Below are positions 24,471 through 35,551 of a DNA stretch of 64,000 bases, one piece after another. The stretch comes from Guyanagaster necrorhizus (Eukaryota; Basidiomycota; Agaricomycetes; Agaricales; Physalacriaceae). The position numbers and the translations under genes were made by a program. The stretch spans positions 49,045 to 113,044 of the forward strand of contig NW_025064881.1 of assembly GCF_019112545.1 (NCBI RefSeq). Reading direction: 5' to 3'. How positions within the stretch are numbered: position 1 is the first letter of the stretch; the number at the start of each line of letters is the position of its first letter. Under the pieces are notes generated by a model. The model did no database searches. It was given only the letters and a program-made list of their open reading frames with translations, and had not been told where the DNA came from.

Positions 24471-25229
24471 ATGCATGTCCAACGACGAGACGTGGCAGCG
24501 ATGACAACGCAGCAGAGTATGGAGTCGCCAGAACCGTATTCGCTACCACCAACGGCGTTCTACACCCCGTCGAGAGCGTCTCGCGTTATTCCTGTCTATA
24601 GCAACTCGCAGCTGACCACGCCGGTCCATGTTCACCGCCATTATGTATCCAGTCCCGACGCGTCATATCCGCGATCTGGACGCGAATATATTGCGCCGCC
24701 TTCGCCGTCCATCCTCGGTAAACCGTGCCCTCGTCATATCCAGCTGCCATCTCAAATAGAAAGTGATATCCCGACAGTGGTCCATCTACTGTTGCGTCCG
24801 AGCCGAGGGGAGATGATAATGGAGCTCGACTTTGCTCGCAGTCTGGCATGCGTGCGTGTTCTTGATTATGAGGCCTGCGTCAATGAGGCAGCGACCAGCC
24901 CGCCTCTTCCGTCACTAGCCATCATCCACCAAAAGCTTCCATGGCCCATAGTCATACAGAGGTCGGGCGATCGAGAATGGGTCACGGTCGCCGATGTTGT
25001 CGGGACGATATGGTATGCTCTGCACATACGCGACACCCTGCAGACGTCTACATCGTCACCGTTCCTCGAAAGTCAGGACGATGCGCCTTTTGACGGTCGT
25101 CGAAGTATGCGAGGCTGCGACGAACGAGAAGTGGTCCGGCGACCCAGACTGATGTACTTGAGGGGAAAGACACGATTTATGGGACTCCGCGCTATAGGAG
25201 GCGACACCTGGGAACTACTTGTTGCATAG
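24471..25229 (+). CDS. DUF6699 domain protein, copy A
   Basis: One uninterrupted frame encodes 252 residues. The N-terminal about 80 residues are Ser/Pro-rich and probably disordered. From about residue 95 the protein follows the DUF6699 pattern of basidiomycetes: 'HLLLRPSRGEMIMELDF', 'AATSPPLPSLAIIH', the 'LPWPIVIQRSGDREWVTVAD' core, then 'RPRLMYLRG' and a terminal 'WELLV'. Function of the family is unknown. A TATA box and telomere-like motif lie upstream. Copy B at 54101-54859 has the same length and differs at about 25 positions by eye, with no indels, so both are likely expressed. Confidence 0.75.
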   Translation: MHVQRRDVAAMTTQQSMESPEPYSLPPTAFYTPSRASRVIPVYSNSQLTTPVHVHRHYVSSPDASYPRSGREYIAPPSPSILGKPCPRHIQLPSQIESDIPTVVHLLLRPSRGEMIMELDFARSLACVRVLDYEACVNEAATSPPLPSLAIIHQKLPWPIVIQRSGDREWVTVADVVGTIWYALHIRDTLQTSTSSPFLESQDDAPFDGRRSMRGCDEREVVRRPRLMYLRGKTRFMGLRAIGGDTWELLVA

Positions 25230-25435
25230 GGCGCGTAAGTCGCGCCCATGCGGCCGTCGGGATATAATTTTTGGAACAAGAGCTGGCGACTCATCTATAT
25301 GTACTATCAAAGTTGTATCAGTTAAACGCAATAGACAAAGACAATGGACTATCTCAACAAGAGCTTGCATCTCTTTCGCCTAGTCTGAGCGCCGGTGCAT
25401 AAAAGGGTGACAACCATCGACGTTGAGATATCGGC

Positions 25436-25470
25436 CTTAACCCTAGGAAAAAGTAGGGTCAGGGTTACAC
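25436..25470 (+). repeat. telomere-like inverted motif, copy 2
   Basis: TTAACCCTAGG followed after a short spacer by an AGGGT-CAGGGTTAC half forms an imperfect inverted repeat of TAACCCTA units. Related elements lie at 15990-16028 and 53846-53882 in equivalent positions of the three homologous segments. Confidence 0.5.
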
Positions 25471-25986
25471 TCTCAGTGATTCCCCAATTGTTTGGTATCT
25501 CCCACCATGCTACTCTCGCCAACGAGCTCTGTTACGCAGACCAAAGGGCTCTGAACGTCACACATGCAGCATCGGTCTTCTTTCCCAATACCCTACGTCA
25601 CCACTGCACAAACCGCTCTGCCATTGCACATCGATGCTGTTCTCGAGTGCGAACACGATGTCAGTGCAATCCGCGGTGAAATGAGGGGCGCATAAATTCG
25701 GTATCGCACATCGTCTCAGTAGGGCCAAACGAATACTGTGGTGAAGATTTTCCAGAGACTCGGCGGGACAGGTACTAGGTCAAGGTTGTTCGGCGGAGAA
25801 CGCGGGCCGACTGCTGTACCAAGCAACAAACATTGCGCTTGGCATCTAACAGGTGCCCGAGTGCGCAGCAATATACATTGAAACGGGCTTCTCAGAGCGC
25901 ATCCGGAAAATGGCTTGAGCAACCTACAAAATCACGACTGTTACAACTCGAGTGCTGCAATAACAGCACCCACAATTTACTGCGAC

Positions 25987-26349
25987 ATGAGCACAGCATC
26001 CTCTCAGAGCTTTTCCTCCATTGCGATGGCTGCCACCACGATTTTTGTCAGAAACATCCATCGTCTACTAACGACGATTCATCCCGACCGCGGCCTTGCT
26101 ACCATGGCAGTATATTTGGCCATCGGCATGCTCATCGTTACCGCCTTTTTGGTACTGAAGTTCCAAAAGCTGAGGGCTAGGATGCGGCTCTGGGAACTGG
26201 CGTCGGATGGACATGAAGGCCAACTTGCTAAAGAGGCACAGACGGGCGACATCGTTCCAGTGAATAATATGGTAGAGAGCATGAATACATCGTCCATCGA
26301 AGAGGGAAGCCGGTTGTCGGGGAAAGCGCAGTACTACTACCACGGATGA
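25987..26349 (+). CDS. small single-pass membrane protein
   Basis: The 120-residue frame has one hydrophobic helix (about residues 39-59, 'MAVYLAIGMLIVTAFLVLKF') followed by a basic stretch ('QKLRARMR'), as in a type I/III membrane anchor with a soluble acidic tail. There is no signal peptide or known domain; I do not recognise the family. The ATG was chosen because it follows an in-frame break in homology and matches the start of the remnant at 16903. Copy B (53283-53560) lacks the helix but has 25 codons in the tail that are missing here. Confidence 0.45.
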   Translation: MSTASSQSFSSIAMAATTIFVRNIHRLLTTIHPDRGLATMAVYLAIGMLIVTAFLVLKFQKLRARMRLWELASDGHEGQLAKEAQTGDIVPVNNMVESMNTSSIEEGSRLSGKAQYYYHG

Positions 26350-27167
26350 ATGCCGACTTCACCACAGCCTTCATAATTACGTACCCGTTGGTCTTTTCGC
26401 CTAACGATCCCTTCCACTATTGGATGAACTCCTTCGTTATTGAATTGCGTTGAAAATATCACTGCTCGGTGCTCCGTTCTGCACTATGTCAGAGGGAGAG
26501 AGAAGTTCACAGAAAATGTACTGACCTTGATTGGCCTTAAATTTGATTCTCTGTAGATTGTCTTCGCCCCATACCATTCCTTAGCTTTAGTGGGTGCATC
26601 GGAGAAATTCCCACTAACGATAAATCACAAATAACGAAGATATTCTCAGCACCGTGCGATCAAATTGACTTTAACAAGCTGTATTGAACGAATGGTCAGA
26701 TTGTAAACGGACTAGATGGGAACCAATTGCTCACTGGGCATCCGATTCCTTCTCTACCCATTCAACCGGTCATTTAACTCCCATCGCCATAGTGAATAGT
26801 AACAGAATGGGACAGACGACCGATCCTTCATGTCAATTCTTCTTAGCTTCGCCCGCCGGTGCTGTTCAAATAGACCAAGGACAGCATAGTTTCTGCATAT
26901 AGACTACAAGTAAGACTTGTACTGCAGAATTCCTGGAATCGACTCACCGGGCACTGACAGTCTGTCGTACTGCAGAGCAGAGAGTGAATGGAGATCAATG
27001 GGTGGGCCGATGTGGATTCGGACTTTGAAATGTTCTCCTGGCATGTCCGGCAAGAGCCGCAGTTCTTTCTCGTGAGCGTCGTAGTACGCTAATGTTACAC
27101 ATCTGGTTCTGATGTCTACTTATAACTGATCTATTTGCATACACAAAGTTTACTACAATTCTACTGT
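26350..27167. repeat. noncoding segment present three times
   Basis: No gene is visible. The whole stretch is homologous to the reverse complement of about 52560-53280 and more distantly to 17080-17860. It separates the 3' ends of the membrane-protein and F-box genes and may hold their terminators. Confidence 0.55.
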
Positions 27168-28823
27168 TTATTCTGTTACTGTAAATGCCCTCGAATCATA
27201 TGTAGACTGCCAGTACTCCGCTTCATACGTGACAAGGCCTTCATCACATATCTCCTTCCAATGTGCAGCCACCTCAGTAGCAGACGGCGGTATAACAAAA
27301 GGTAGAGGCAGACGCAGTGTTTGCAACACCGCATGTCTGCCCACAGCATGCCTCCGAGACCGGACCATGTCAACGAAAGAAGGCGACAAAACCGGCTCCT
27401 CATCGAAGAACTTGAAAGCCAGCGAAGTGAGTCTGGGAACGACATCCGGGTGGACATGAGCATTGAGCCCGAGGGTGAGTTCATCGCTTTCAGCATTGGC
27501 AGGTGCCGACCAACAGGACATCGATAAGCTGGAGAGCGATGTCGTTGTTTTAAGAAGACTGATTAAATCAGCTTTTGTTTCAGCAGACATAGGGAATTCG
27601 GTACTGATGGAGAGAGATTTCAAGTTGCGTGCTGTCGAGCCAAGTAGAGACCTGGGAACCCGGACGATATACGAATGCTCATATGCCATATTCAGAGACT
27701 CCAGACCAGGAAATTCTACATGCGAAAGAAGATGAACGATTCCTCCCTCCGACGAGAAACCAAATTCTATCATATCTTCACTCTCTTCAATTTCGTACAC
27801 TTCAAGGAATCGAAGGCGCTGATGAGACGAAGGAGAGAGTATCACATCAAACTCCGGACTATCATAGCATTGCAGAAAAGCCATGTTGATGTTCGTCGCG
27901 AGCTTCAAAATATCGATATGGGTGGCTGTCCCATCAGACCCATCGTACTCAGTGAGTTGTGACCATGGTAAGTTAATCCGTTTGAAAACGGTGTGTGCTC
28001 CTTTCAGAGAGAGGCTGTAAAGCAGCGGAGCGTACTCGAAGGCGTCAAATCTAGGCTTCGCCAAATCCACAGGTAACTCAGGTTCGTCATCTATGAATTC
28101 GATGCAAAGACGATCTAAGCGGTGAAGGGAGCCTCTGGCTGCGGAGAAAGCATGTAGAAAATCATAAGGGATGGTCATTAAAACATCGGTCCACTGTGGC
28201 GCGCTCAAGAGAAGAACAGGTATGAGACGGATCCTTGGAACCTTCCTCGAACTGTAGATAGATAGCGCGATATCGTCCATCGCAGACCGTTGAAGATACA
28301 TCTGAAGAAGATTCTGGCACGCCTCCTCGTTCCGGTATACGTCGAAATCCAGCCTAATGAACGACCAAAGCTGCGATGTCGACAGCGCGGTCGCCCTCCA
28401 ATCCCTGCAGACCTGGGAAAGAACCAACGGCACGAACTGCCCATTCAATGACTCCTCTTCTCTTACAACTACAGCCTCGAAGTGGTATATGAAGAAGATT
28501 TTGTGTACGATGTTGTCTGAGATCGTACGGATGGGGCAAAGGATTGTCTTGCAGGACTCAATCAGGCGCTCGACGCGTCTCTCCTCATCCAAAAGCGCCT
28601 CAAGCGCAGCCCCTGTCTGGGTTCTCCGTTCCCGTAGTCCGGCTAAAAAACCATGGCCTTCACCTATAACGCCCTTCAGCTGAATACGCTCGGCGGGAAG
28701 TGGGGGATTGTTCGACTTGAGCAATTCATCCATTCGAGAATCTGGGAGCTCGATGGTGGGAAATTTGACGGGAGACGCTTCTGAATTATTCCCACATTGC
28801 GAGCAGCGGGGTGAGCCTGCCAT
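27168..28823 (-). CDS. F-box protein, arm A copy
   Basis: A single coding exon gives 551 residues. After a charged N-terminal helix ('EALLDEERRVERLIES') comes the F-box-like segment 'CPIRTISDNIVHKIFFIY', followed by 'PLVLSQVCRDWRATALST' and 'LWSFIRLDF', the standard agaric F-box arrangement. The remaining about 370 residues are irregular leucine-rich repeats. It would act as substrate receptor of an SCF ubiquitin ligase in nucleus or cytosol; the substrate is unknown. A GTAAGA..CTAG intron (28824-28872) lies directly before the ATG and is conserved in all three copies. Arm B copy: 50956-52539. CpG-depleted copy: 58229-59835. Confidence 0.85.
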   Translation of the reverse strand: MAGSPRCSQCGNNSEASPVKFPTIELPDSRMDELLKSNNPPLPAERIQLKGVIGEGHGFLAGLRERRTQTGAALEALLDEERRVERLIESCKTILCPIRTISDNIVHKIFFIYHFEAVVVREEESLNGQFVPLVLSQVCRDWRATALSTSQLWSFIRLDFDVYRNEEACQNLLQMYLQRSAMDDIALSIYSSRKVPRIRLIPVLLLSAPQWTDVLMTIPYDFLHAFSAARGSLHRLDRLCIEFIDDEPELPVDLAKPRFDAFEYAPLLYSLSLKGAHTVFKRINLPWSQLTEYDGSDGTATHIDILKLATNINMAFLQCYDSPEFDVILSPSSHQRLRFLEVYEIEESEDMIEFGFSSEGGIVHLLSHVEFPGLESLNMAYEHSYIVRVPRSLLGSTARNLKSLSISTEFPMSAETKADLISLLKTTTSLSSLSMSCWSAPANAESDELTLGLNAHVHPDVVPRLTSLAFKFFDEEPVLSPSFVDMVRSRRHAVGRHAVLQTLRLPLPFVIPPSATEVAAHWKEICDEGLVTYEAEYWQSTYDSRAFTVTE

Positions 28824-28872
28824 CTAGAACACTGATAAGATATATAGTCAATACGAGCCCAGAATGTCTTAC
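28824..28872 (-). other. 5'-UTR intron of F-box gene A
   Basis: A 49-bp GTAAGA..TTCTAG intron ends one base before the start codon. It is preserved at 50905-50955 and around 58178-58228, including the TATATATC core, so it predates the duplications. Confidence 0.55.
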
Positions 28873-29470
28873 CTTTGAGTAGTTTGTCAATGCGACCTCA
28901 GTCAAAATGGATGGTTCGGAAAAGGTTGGCAAATTTTGTTTCTTTTTTTGGTAACAACACTTTGAAACGTAAGGGCGGGCTGTCCAAAAGCAGCAGTCGT
29001 GGGTAGTGCAAATACTGTCAGCGACACAGCAGAGGGGAGTCGCAGCACGAAAGCCTTTCGACAAAGCCCTCTTCATCGCAGTACGATAGCCTTTTAACGG
29101 AATCATTATAAATCAATGTGACGGACGTCCTAGCAAGAATCATGGCAACCCCTATTTTCTGCTTCGGAGTCATCATCCAGACATTCTGCACACCATCCAT
29201 CAAAATAACTGCTTTGTGAGCAACCCAGTACTGTGCAGAAATGAGGGCAAGACACCGAGGATAGACCTGACAGGTGTCATATTCATGGAATACAAAATTA
29301 TTTAGACAACTTCAGCGGTATGAATCTGAAGAACTTGCAAGAAATGAAGTACTATCGTTCAACGAGGCCGCAAGGAGAACAAACTATCAATGTCCCATCA
29401 AGTATATACGAAAGTAGTTCCAGGGTATGTCAACAATCAATTCTCTCAACAAGAGAAAGGGAATCAATCA

Positions 29471-30866
29471 TCAGCTATCTATTATTTCGTAAAGATGTAG
29501 ATGCCATTCAAAACCTATTTGACCACTCAGCACTGAAGCCAACAGAACAGAAAGATAGTTTCTCACCCAAGCAGCAGAGTCACCGAATGCCGAACCTTGC
29601 GACAAGACGTAGCTTCGGGCGTCAGAAAATCCAGTGACGTCCTGGCAACATTGTTCTTGACCACCTGCTTGATTGACATCCCAAACACCCGTCGTAAAGA
29701 ACCCTATGTATGGTGTGAATTAGTACATCGGGCACCCCTGAAGCAAACAAGCTCACCGGCTAGGTTCGTATTAATGATAAGCATCAAATCCTTAAAGTGA
29801 TCGGACGTATTGCAAGTCGAAGAATCAATTTGAAGAGTCGGAGTGCCCCAAGAGCTCGGGGTCGGCAAGCCGTAGTTGACGTCTACGAGAAAGGAATAAG
29901 CTAAAATCCGATGACAACCTGGAAGGAAAAAAAAAAGACATACCCACTGGTCCGTGGTCCGTGTTCCACCACCACATCTTGATACCGTCTGTAGTGAGCT
30001 CGAGCACATACGTAGCTCCATTAACATCGTTCGCGGCCTGGCCGAAGCTGGTCTTGCTGTTTACCGAGACACCGCAGGACTGGTAGTTGACAGTCGCATC
30101 GCAGTTGGTGCCGCCCTCCGAGGCGGCGACATTCAGGTTCGCGCCGTTGATATTGCTCTCGTCCATCCAGCAGCCGGCACCGCTGTGCACGGACATGGTA
30201 TTTTGGGTATACGAGTTCACCCCCTCGACCAAGTCAATCTCGCCTAGAGCACGATGGGTTCTTAAACGCAAGCAAGCGAAACAACGGGAGGGGGGACAAT
30301 CGCTTACCAGTTTCAGGCCATGTACCGCTGCCGGTGAACTATCAATTGGAAATGATGAGTATCTAGCCCCACGCAGAATAAATGAACGAAGGCATACCCA
30401 AATGGCCGGCCAGACACCACACATACTGGGCATCTGGTGGACGTCGACAATGAACAGCAAGTTCTGCGACGGATTGAACGTCTCGTTCGACGACATCCGA
30501 ATGGCGTTTCGCAGAGCGACGTCCTCCGCCTGGTCGACGCCAATCCGGACCTTTCCATCAGACTGGGTGTACACCAGCCCGCTGCTCTTCCCGTTAACAT
30601 AGTTGGCGCATCCCTGGTTGTCGGAGGCCTGTTCTTCGCTAAGAACGCACGTTAGAAACGATCAGGAGTACGAGGAAGGTAGTTACACACAAGTTGAAAA
30701 AATCGATGAGGCCATCTCCCGTCAGCGACTTGTACATCGTCCATCCGTCGCTCGACGTTTGGTCCCGTCTGTGTTTGTGTCGGTGGCCAAAGCTGTGGGA
30801 CGATCCGGTCAGTGCATACGCGGCACCGCCCAGCGAGATGGCAGCGAATGCAGAAATAACGCGCAT
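29471..30866 (-). CDS. secreted GH16 family glucanase
   Basis: Six exons join in phase: 30691-30866, 30398-30638, 30308-30338, 29944-30243, 29757-29882 and 29471-29703, giving about 368 residues. A signal peptide ('MRVISAFAAISLGGAAYA') opens the protein. The GH16 active-site motif 'GEIDLVEGVN' (E-x-D-x-x-E) opens the fourth exon, after 'CGVWPAIW' and 'GSGTWPETG'. Aromatic substrate-binding strands follow ('IKMWWWN'). GH16 enzymes cut beta-1,3/1,4-glucans in the wall or medium. The C-terminal exon may continue through a GTGAGA donor, so the end is less certain. It is the only complete copy; 3' fragments lie at 22965-24110, 50245-50335 and 55250-55775. Confidence 0.85.
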
Positions 30867-30911
30867 TGCGGAGTAATGAGTGTAGTGAAAATGAGCGTAA
30901 GATAAAGGCAA

Positions 30912-30925
30912 GGGGGGGGGGGGGG
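30912..30925. repeat. G14 tract
   Basis: A run of 14 G lies about 46-60 bases upstream of the GH16 start codon, in the expected leader or core promoter. It is a likely length-variable site. Confidence 0.8.
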
Positions 30926-31683
30926 TATGGTGATTGCAAAGACGGTCGCTCCCTGTCCGCGAGCCTTATGTACATGCCCTGTCGTGGGGATCCACTGTAA
31001 TCAAACACCCTAGTTGACAAGTGGCCTATCAAAAAACGCTCCACGATCAGCTAACACATTGAAATTAAAATCCTAATTATAACCTACCATTTTAGTCAAG
31101 CGTCGAGACTGGTTTGTAACATTCAAGTTTCGGGGAGAAGGTTCACTTGGCCTGGACGACCGAGATAACAGCCGAAAGGTTAAGCAATTTGCAAAGAGCA
31201 CGGCATAATCCTGGAACCGGAGTTCACGAGTTGGCCAAGCGTTACCACATAAGAAGAATATCCTCTGGGGCAACGTCGTCCCGCTGGACCCATAAAGATT
31301 GTGTTCTAGTGAGCGTCGATGCGCAGTTAAAGATTTTGATATTATGTCATAGTGGGTCCTTGGGTACTGACCCACACACCACTGGCATATCCCTAAGAGG
31401 TGAAATGCCGCCAAGACCAGTGCACATTGCATGGAAACGATGGACTAATAGTTGCGATGGCGATACATGACAGCACAAGCGCTCAATGTCATGGGGTAAT
31501 TACGTACGTACACAGGCAAAAATCCTCATGCATGATATTACGAGTCTACAGAGCAAGCACAAGGTACGACGTGAGAATGTCGGTGTTTACCATTCTGCCA
31601 CATCCGTTCAGCACAGGATTAACGATATGAATGAAGACGAACGAACCTAAAGCAAAAACGGGTCTAGCAGCTGGATCACATGC
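30926..31683. other. intergenic, nothing recognised
   Basis: Short frames on both strands without motifs. Contains the GH16 promoter at its left edge. Confidence 0.4.
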
Positions 31684-32523
31684 TTATCGCGTCCACCATC
31701 CTTCTCGGCCCAATATACTTTCTACCCACATCTCCCGAGTTTTCTCCTTCGAAAAGGCTCGCTCTTTCATTCGGTCTTCGCGGAGAGTGAATTTGGTGTG
31801 CGAATTATCGTCGCACGACGTCACCAATTCCCTGAACACCTTCACCATCTTTTTATCAGCTATCTCTGCTCGCGGAACGACGGGACCAAGCTGCACGATA
31901 ACACGACGGAGTGTCGGCGGCAACACTGCCGGATCGCTTTCCAAGACCATCTGCAGTTCTTCAGCAAATGCGGGAGCGCTGGAGACGCCAGATATTCGTA
32001 GATGTGTCAAGGAAGGGAAGAGCACATCAAAGCCTATGTCAAGAAGCCCGAGTGGGTTCCTGTTGCCGACAAAATGGACGCGACGAAGCTTGGGCATCTC
32101 CGCAGCTAAAGGGTACGAGTAAAACCCACTTATCATGAGATCGCGAAGATTGGGGAATGAGACGCGGTATACGCTGGCGATAAGTGAAGTAGACGTTGGT
32201 CCGTTGGACATGTACAATGACAACGTTTCGAGGGTGCACGATGTGAGCTGCAAGAGCGAGATGTAATCCGAGGGATCTTTGGCCGTTTCGGATATGAAGA
32301 GATGGCGAACGTTATGTATAGGAGGGAGTAGAGGTAATTCCCGATTCAGACGTGTGAACTGTGTGGGGGAAGAGAGGGATATCGAAGTGAAGCGTAAAGG
32401 CAGCGTGATATTGTGAAAATATTTCGAAACCTGACTTAGGTCGGAAAAAGTTTTCCCTCCGTCGTTGCAGGCTAGCTGGCATATCAAAAATACGAGCTCG
32501 TTGGGACAGGAGAGAAACGACAT
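31684..32523 (-). CDS. F-box-like protein with leucine-rich region
   Basis: A single exon of 279 residues starts at the ATG at 32521-32523. The N-terminus 'FLSCPNELVFLICQLAC' then 'FSDLSQVSKYFHNITLP' matches the agaric F-box-like pattern (LP-x-E-L-x-x-x-I ... L-x-x-V-x-x-x). Leucine-rich segments follow, for example 'LETLSLYM', 'FPNLRDLMISG' and 'FPSLTHLRISG'. A role as SCF ubiquitin-ligase receptor is inferred from the family. No second copy is in the window. Confidence 0.7.
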   Translation of the reverse strand: MSFLSCPNELVFLICQLACNDGGKTFSDLSQVSKYFHNITLPLRFTSISLSSPTQFTRLNRELPLLPPIHNVRHLFISETAKDPSDYISLLQLTSCTLETLSLYMSNGPTSTSLIASVYRVSFPNLRDLMISGFYSYPLAAEMPKLRRVHFVGNRNPLGLLDIGFDVLFPSLTHLRISGVSSAPAFAEELQMVLESDPAVLPPTLRRVIVQLGPVVPRAEIADKKMVKVFRELVTSCDDNSHTKFTLREDRMKERAFSKEKTREMWVESILGREGWWTR

Positions 32524-33542
32524 GGTTGTTGGAGGCAAAGGGGTATTCCGTTGAAAATGTAAGATAGTCTCGAAATTGCGACATTACTTCGCGACCGGTC
32601 ACGTGCATCGTATACGCAATAGTGAGGCAACTCGGGTCATCATACTGCGTATACGAGGGAGCTGACAGAGCTGAAGGCATATTTAGCGCATGCGAACGAG
32701 GAATGAATGAGTGTCGGGTATCTGCGACCAACCATTATTTAGATTCCACGTGCGGAGAAGTGCTAGTGGCTTACTGAGAAGGGGAATCGTTTGTAGGAAT
32801 GTGTCAAGGACCTCTGCAACATCGTAAATCTGGCGTGATGTGGTCCGAAGATGATCCCTGGGCCTGATTATCTGTATGCATATTCTCAGCGATTCGATGC
32901 AAGAAACATAGTCTATCGTACATACCGATGCCGGGGCTGGTTACTCATTCTTGCACCAACTTGAAAGAACGAAAGATAAATATAAATATGCACCATTCAC
33001 CGACCAGAAAGGAGACTTACACTAGAAATCAATCGCTCAAACTGCCCACTTCTAAAGCCGCGCATAGAGCGGGAGAATGATGTACCAACTCCAAGCTATA
33101 GAAACGATAATAAAACTTTCTGTGCATTTCACTTCGGTTTCCTAAAGGATGATAAGATTTCATGCATCCATGGAGGGATACTGATAATTCAAGATTCGTG
33201 ATGGTGAGGAAGGTTCAACGAGCGCCACGTGGCTCCGAATCGTGACTGAGCTATTTTTGGCTGTTCTACCAGACTTCTTTCCACCCTTGATTCTTTCAAC
33301 AAAATATATCTTTCAGCCTTGCTGTTATGTCAAAATCAAACCACAAGTACGTTTCTATTCCGAAGCCTTCCATATTACAATGTGATAGCCCCAGCTGATA
33401 TGATTAGTAAACTATAAAAATAGTATCGTTGTCACGATCGATCGATACCTTGAAACTGACACGTCAACTTCATTCCACTCTTCTACGTACTTCATACTTT
33501 GAGAGTGCAAATCAGTCAACAAAGGGCATAAAGTGACATTAA
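32524..33542. other. intergenic, nothing recognised
   Basis: AT-rich with few open frames. A TATAAATATAAATATG cluster near 32978-32994 could be a promoter remnant. No gene is supported. Confidence 0.4.
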
Positions 33543-34235
33543 TGGAAGATATTGACTGGGGATTGCTCTCATCCTACATTAGCTACTTGTGGAGTGGTCT
33601 GTCTCTTCTCTTCAATCTACTCACCTTTTCTGATGTCCACATGCAGTAACTACTCGAAGATGGCTATTTATTAAGCTTTGTCGCGTCCCGGACATCGAAA
33701 CAGCGTCTATGGATTTTCTCTGGCGACACGTGCCGAGAAGTTTTCGATACCAGAATCGAGATTACCTTATCATGACAAGGATTGCCAGGGCACAACGTAC
33801 AATTCTCAGATTGGAAGGATTTGAAAGACGATACAAGATCCGCCCTTGTGGCCCAACTCCGCGATTATGTCCTGCAGCTGCGAAATATCCCACCTCCTGT
33901 CGAATCTTCTATGTGCGACTCTGCACCGATTGCCCTTACGGTCGTTATGTCGACGAGGAACAAATGAATCTTCAGCCCCACTCGGGCGTTCTTCTGCAAT
34001 GTAGTCGCCCTGAAGTCGTAGAATCGCATCGAAGGTGTCATCACACATGGCGATATCGCACTGAGGAGTATCATGATTGACGGGAATAATCGATTGGGAG
34101 TACGTGAAGGCGCTTTTTGGCACTATTATTTTTGAGCCTTGGGAGAGGGGCATCCCCAAGATTATCCCCTCGTTCGGGTTTGAAGCATCGGTCGACCAAG
34201 GATTTAGCTGTGGTATTGCAAAGTGTAAAGCACTG
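33543..34235 (+). pseudogene. aminoglycoside-phosphotransferase (APH)-fold kinase remnant
   Basis: Pieces in successive frames follow the order of agaric APH-family proteins: 'MEDIDWGLLSSYISY', 'FIKLCRVPDIETASMDFLWR', 'DYLIMTRI', 'GHNVQFSDWKDLKDD', 'ALVAQLRDYVLQLR', then 'HGDIALRSIMIDGNNRL' (Brenner-type catalytic loop HGD-x-x-x-x-N, with the Asn changed to Ser) and 'WEYVKALFG'. At least three frame changes and a missing conserved asparagine mark it as a pseudogene. The family phosphorylates small molecules; in fungi the substrates are mostly unknown. Confidence 0.6.
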
Positions 34236-35551
34236 AATATTTGAAACACGGGTTGGCATTACTTTATACTAGCTAATCGATTGCTGACGACTATTTACGT
34301 AGGGTACGGTATGAGTGGCAAGCGCCGAGACATTCCGACAATCAGAGTTTACACCGCGAGGAGACTTATCTTTCTCGTATCGATATCTTTCTTTAGCTAT
34401 CTTGGTAGGCGATCACCTGAAATCGGACAATAAGATTCGCGATGAGTACGGCCCTTTGACCTTACATTACCATTTTCAGCTCCTCCATTCTTGCCGCTCA
34501 CTGCTGTCAGGTGTGTTGTGTTGTAGGTTTTCCGGGCCGGTCTGGATAGAACGGCTTACAGATAAACTACAGATGACCGTTTATCTAGGTGTTGCGCTAT
34601 ACTGCGTCAGGATCGACGCATCCATACTTTCATTGGGTCCTCGTGGCCAGTGAGGCCACACCATGGCAATCTCCACTCTCCTCGACCCATACATTCGAGA
34701 TCATTCGTAACGTCGATGACTGTCAACGGCCTGCCAGGGCGTTGGGAAACGAGATTCAAAGCGGCCAATTTGGGGAACTCAACAGGTTTTTTACTGGTAT
34801 CGCAGAGTTCGCGCAGAGAGATCTGGGCATGGGCTCCATCAGGAAGGTGATCGAGAGCCATCCGGCAACGGACGATAGTTAGAAAATCCAGGGCCCGACT
34901 GGATGGTCGTGCGCCACTTGGGTTTTTTTTGCGTGTCATGATCACCTGGGAGGAGATGGCGATATTTGGTATTCCCGACGGCCTCACACCAGAGATGCTG
35001 TACGATAGCATTCTAGGAGAAGGGTATAGATTCATGATGGGGAATATATTCAGCAATCCCTTACCTGTCGTCCAGCTTGGTACTCGCTGGCAGATATGTG
35101 AGGGCCCATGATTGGCGTGGAGTTGCCGTGGCTGAAGCTGAGAATACAATCTCAGACTGCTAATGAATTGTTAGAGAGTACTTACCTCTCAGTCGAGAGA
35201 CCTTGGCCGCTCTTCTTGATATTCTTAAATGACATGCTGGTTTTGTTTGCCACGACCAGGCGGGCTGTGGTCGAATGGTTGTGCTGATGAATGTATCGCC
35301 GTTAATGAGAGCAGCGGAGCAAAGCTTTTCTCATTGAGGCGTTTCCACTCCTGAGAATACCCATCTCCGATTGTGGGTCCTAGAACCGAGGCTAAATTAT
35401 GATGTATACTGTTACAACATGTCGACAAAAGATGAGAAAAAATAATTATTGTTCTGCGTCTATGCTTCCTTCGGCCCCGTATTCGGTCACGCTTTGCTTA
35501 ACTGAGACCTGCATGGGCTGAGTGAACGACGTTCCCTATGATCTCGCACGC
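34236..35551. other. mostly unassigned; possible F-box scrap
   Basis: On the minus strand 34607-34880 reads 'MALDHLPDGAHAQ' then 'FPKLAALNLVSQR', vaguely like an F-box N-terminus with later frame breaks. I do not call it a gene. A plus-strand frame at 34929-35111 has no recognisable motif. Confidence 0.3.

Larger units (their letters stand above)
21390..29575. repeat. inverted segmental duplication, arm A
   Basis: This block reappears in reverse complement at about 50245-57400. Gene order here is: caspase-like (+), GH16 remnants (-), DUF6699 (+), small membrane protein (+), a noncoding stretch, F-box (-), then the 3' end of the GH16 gene. Homology runs through coding and noncoding sequence. 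The left edge is near 21390 (gene upstream region) and the right edge lies inside the last exon of the GH16 gene. Arm A is longer by about 1 kb, mainly from extra sequence at 23.2-23.7 kb and 25.7-26.1 kb. Confidence 0.85.
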
